The notes under the pieces were generated by a model that saw nothing but the letters and a program-made list of their open reading frames with translations, ran no database searches and had not been told where the DNA came from. A DNA stretch of 62,267 nt from Candidatus Methanoperedens nitratireducens (GTDB lineage: Archaea; Halobacteriota; Methanosarcinia; Methanosarcinales; Methanoperedenaceae): positions 1 through 62,267 of the forward strand of contig DYGR01000012.1 of NCBI GenBank assembly GCA_020724545.1. Reading direction: 5' to 3'. Position 1 is the first letter of the stretch. Each line of letters begins with the position of its first letter. Below are positions 61,216 to 62,267 of the stretch, one piece after another. The position numbers were made by a program, and so were the translations under genes.

Positions 61216-62267
61216 ATGAACGGAGTGAATATACTGCTCTCGACGCTGATTATATTGATTCTGGCGCAGGCAGCGCAGGCTGGCGATTTGCCTGTGTTCT
61301 TACAGATTCAAGATGCTGACATGGCAATATCGACACCAATCCAGAATGCACAAAAGCCATATTCTATAGATTTGGGATGGATTATCGGATTTATATTTTG
61401 GTTAATACTTGGAATCGGATTTATATTATTGATTGGGAAGTTGAACAGTAAATCTAGACCACAACTGCCGAGATCTGTTAGTAACACTCAATCTACTATT
61501 TCTTATGTTTCAAGTGAGCCTAATGCTACCCCGATTAACAGCGATGAAACCCCAGTTAATGATGAAAAATCTGTCATTGAATATGTGGATAATGCCTTGT
61601 ATAAAGCGTTGCACGGTGGTGTTAAGATAAATGATGCTCAAATTAACGAGGTTAAATCGCTAGTTCTAGATGCAGAGGAGGCTTTACGGAATGCTGTGAA
61701 TAATGGTGTTAAGATTCCACAGAGTACTCAACAACTATTGCAGTACGCACAAGAATTACTTGAGGCAGATGACTTAGCTAATGCCAAAGAGTATGCACTC
61801 AAATGTAGTAAGAATATAGAATCAGCAATAAAAGAATTTGAGCAGCGGAGAACGGAACAAGAGCATAAAAAAATAGAACAAGAGCGTAAGAAACGAGAAC
61901 TAGAGTTAGAACGATTAAGAGATAAAGCGTTAAATCAGATAAAAAGTGCAAATTTCTCTATAGAAGAAGCAAAAAAACTTTCTATCCCTGCACTACAAAA
62001 AGAAGAACATCTTTTATCCACTGCTCAAAATTCCTTTGATGCAGAAAAGTATACCGATGCCATAAATGCTGCACAGCAATGCCAGAATGAATTAGAAAGG
62101 TTAATCGATGAATATAAAGAAGCATTAGAACAGATTAATGCTGCTAAGTTTTCACTGGAAAAAGCCAAAGAACTTGGCGTTCCTGAATTGCAAAAAGAAG
62201 AGCATCTATTAGCCACTGCTCAAAATTCCTTTGATGCAGAAAAGTATACCGATGCCATAAATGCTGC
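61216..62267 (+). CDS. Membrane protein with coiled-coil repeats, partial
   Basis: An ATG 61216 with GGAG upstream opens a frame still open at the window end (350 codons). It begins with a signal peptide (~4-22), then a transmembrane helix (~55-75, GWIIGFIFWLILGIGFI) and a long helical region with EQERKKRELELERL-type coiled coil. A 65-residue repeat (LLSTAQNSFDAEKYTDAINA) appears twice, the second running off the end. It may be a cytosolic scaffold anchored in the membrane. The upstream gap (60983-61215) carries a TTTATATG-like promoter signal. Confidence 0.75.
   Translation, partial: MNGVNILLSTLIILILAQAAQAGDLPVFLQIQDADMAISTPIQNAQKPYSIDLGWIIGFIFWLILGIGFILLIGKLNSKSRPQLPRSVSNTQSTISYVSSEPNATPINSDETPVNDEKSVIEYVDNALYKALHGGVKINDAQINEVKSLVLDAEEALRNAVNNGVKIPQSTQQLLQYAQELLEADDLANAKEYALKCSKNIESAIKEFEQRRTEQEHKKIEQERKKRELELERLRDKALNQIKSANFSIEEAKKLSIPALQKEEHLLSTAQNSFDAEKYTDAINAAQQCQNELERLIDEYKEALEQINAAKFSLEKAKELGVPELQKEEHLLATAQNSFDAEKYTDAINA
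62026..62267 (+). repeat. 195-bp coding repeat at window end
   Basis: CAAAATTCCTTTGATGCAGA and the following ~35 bases occur identically at 62026 and 62221 (period 195 bp, 65 codons). Such identity implies recent duplication, so more units probably lie beyond the window. Confidence 0.8.

Noticed and set aside
62025-62216. 63-residue minus-strand frame
   Set aside because: Opposite strand of the coiled-coil gene, whose repeats are in the plus frame.

Overview
This window is archaeal chromosome. It carries aIF2-gamma, RNA polymerase subunits E' and E'' (Rpo7/Spt4), ribosomal proteins S24e and S27ae, the archaeal-type S-adenosylmethionine synthetase, DUF359 dephospho-CoA kinase, a DacZ-type diadenylate cyclase, TATA-box promoters, and many secreted proteins ending in PGF-CTERM-like sorting tails. 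An hdrE-hdrD pair (membrane heterodisulfide reductase), PrkA/SpoVR genes and DUF2298 (YYY-motif) membrane proteins suggest a cytochrome-containing methanogen or methanotroph relative (Methanosarcinales, perhaps Methanoperedens-like). The lineage is an inference; no rRNA is present.

Layout. 1-1.3 kb: a 57-bp palindromic tandem array, a likely omega/HEARO RNA and an IscB-like protein that lacks RuvC-I. 1.3-4.9 kb: RNA-ligase partner PIN protein, a small membrane protein, a seven-repeat propeller protein and a DNRLRE surface protein. 5-12.9 kb: glycan or lipid genes (GT2, B12-radical SAM, two large membrane proteins, Gfo/Idh, DUF362). 13-16 kb: hdrE (damaged copy), an hdrD fossil, hdrE, hdrD. 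16-23.3 kb: signalling genes: XRE regulator, RsbU_N-PAS histidine kinase, two PAS-STAS (RsbR-like) proteins, diadenylate cyclase, DUF1015. 23.7-30.6 kb: prkA-prkA-yeaH-spoVR operon. 30.8-33.7 kb: GT2 plus DUF2298 protein.

33.8-44.9 kb is a mosaic accessory region. It holds secreted proteins sharing one membrane-proximal domain, intact and decayed copies of a JAMM-protease/winged-helix pair, a radical SAM-SPASM maturase with a 63-residue Cys-containing peptide (a candidate RiPP locus), an IS630 element inside another transposase gene, a lone MNT nucleotidyltransferase, and gene fragments. 44.9-51.5 kb is a minus-strand block of sortase-tagged or signal-anchored proteins with two winged-helix regulators, one of them membrane-anchored.

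51.8-59.6 kb is mostly conserved housekeeping: tRNA-Arg, aIF2-gamma, FCF1-like PIN, Rpo7, Spt4, DUF359, S24e, S27ae, Tmk, YjbQ, MetK and nitroreductase. 59.6-62.3 kb holds a small Cys-rich protein, a hypothetical protein, a Cys-rich winged-helix regulator and the start of a coiled-coil repeat membrane protein that runs off the window.

Most notable points: the candidate radical SAM peptide system and the resemblance of its peptide N-terminus to that of the nearby JAMM protease (34.5-37.9 kb); a stressosome-like STAS set in an archaeon (16.9-21 kb); the hdrED tandem duplication caught in decay (13-16 kb); and the RuvC-I-less IscB with its structured upstream array (1-1.3 kb).
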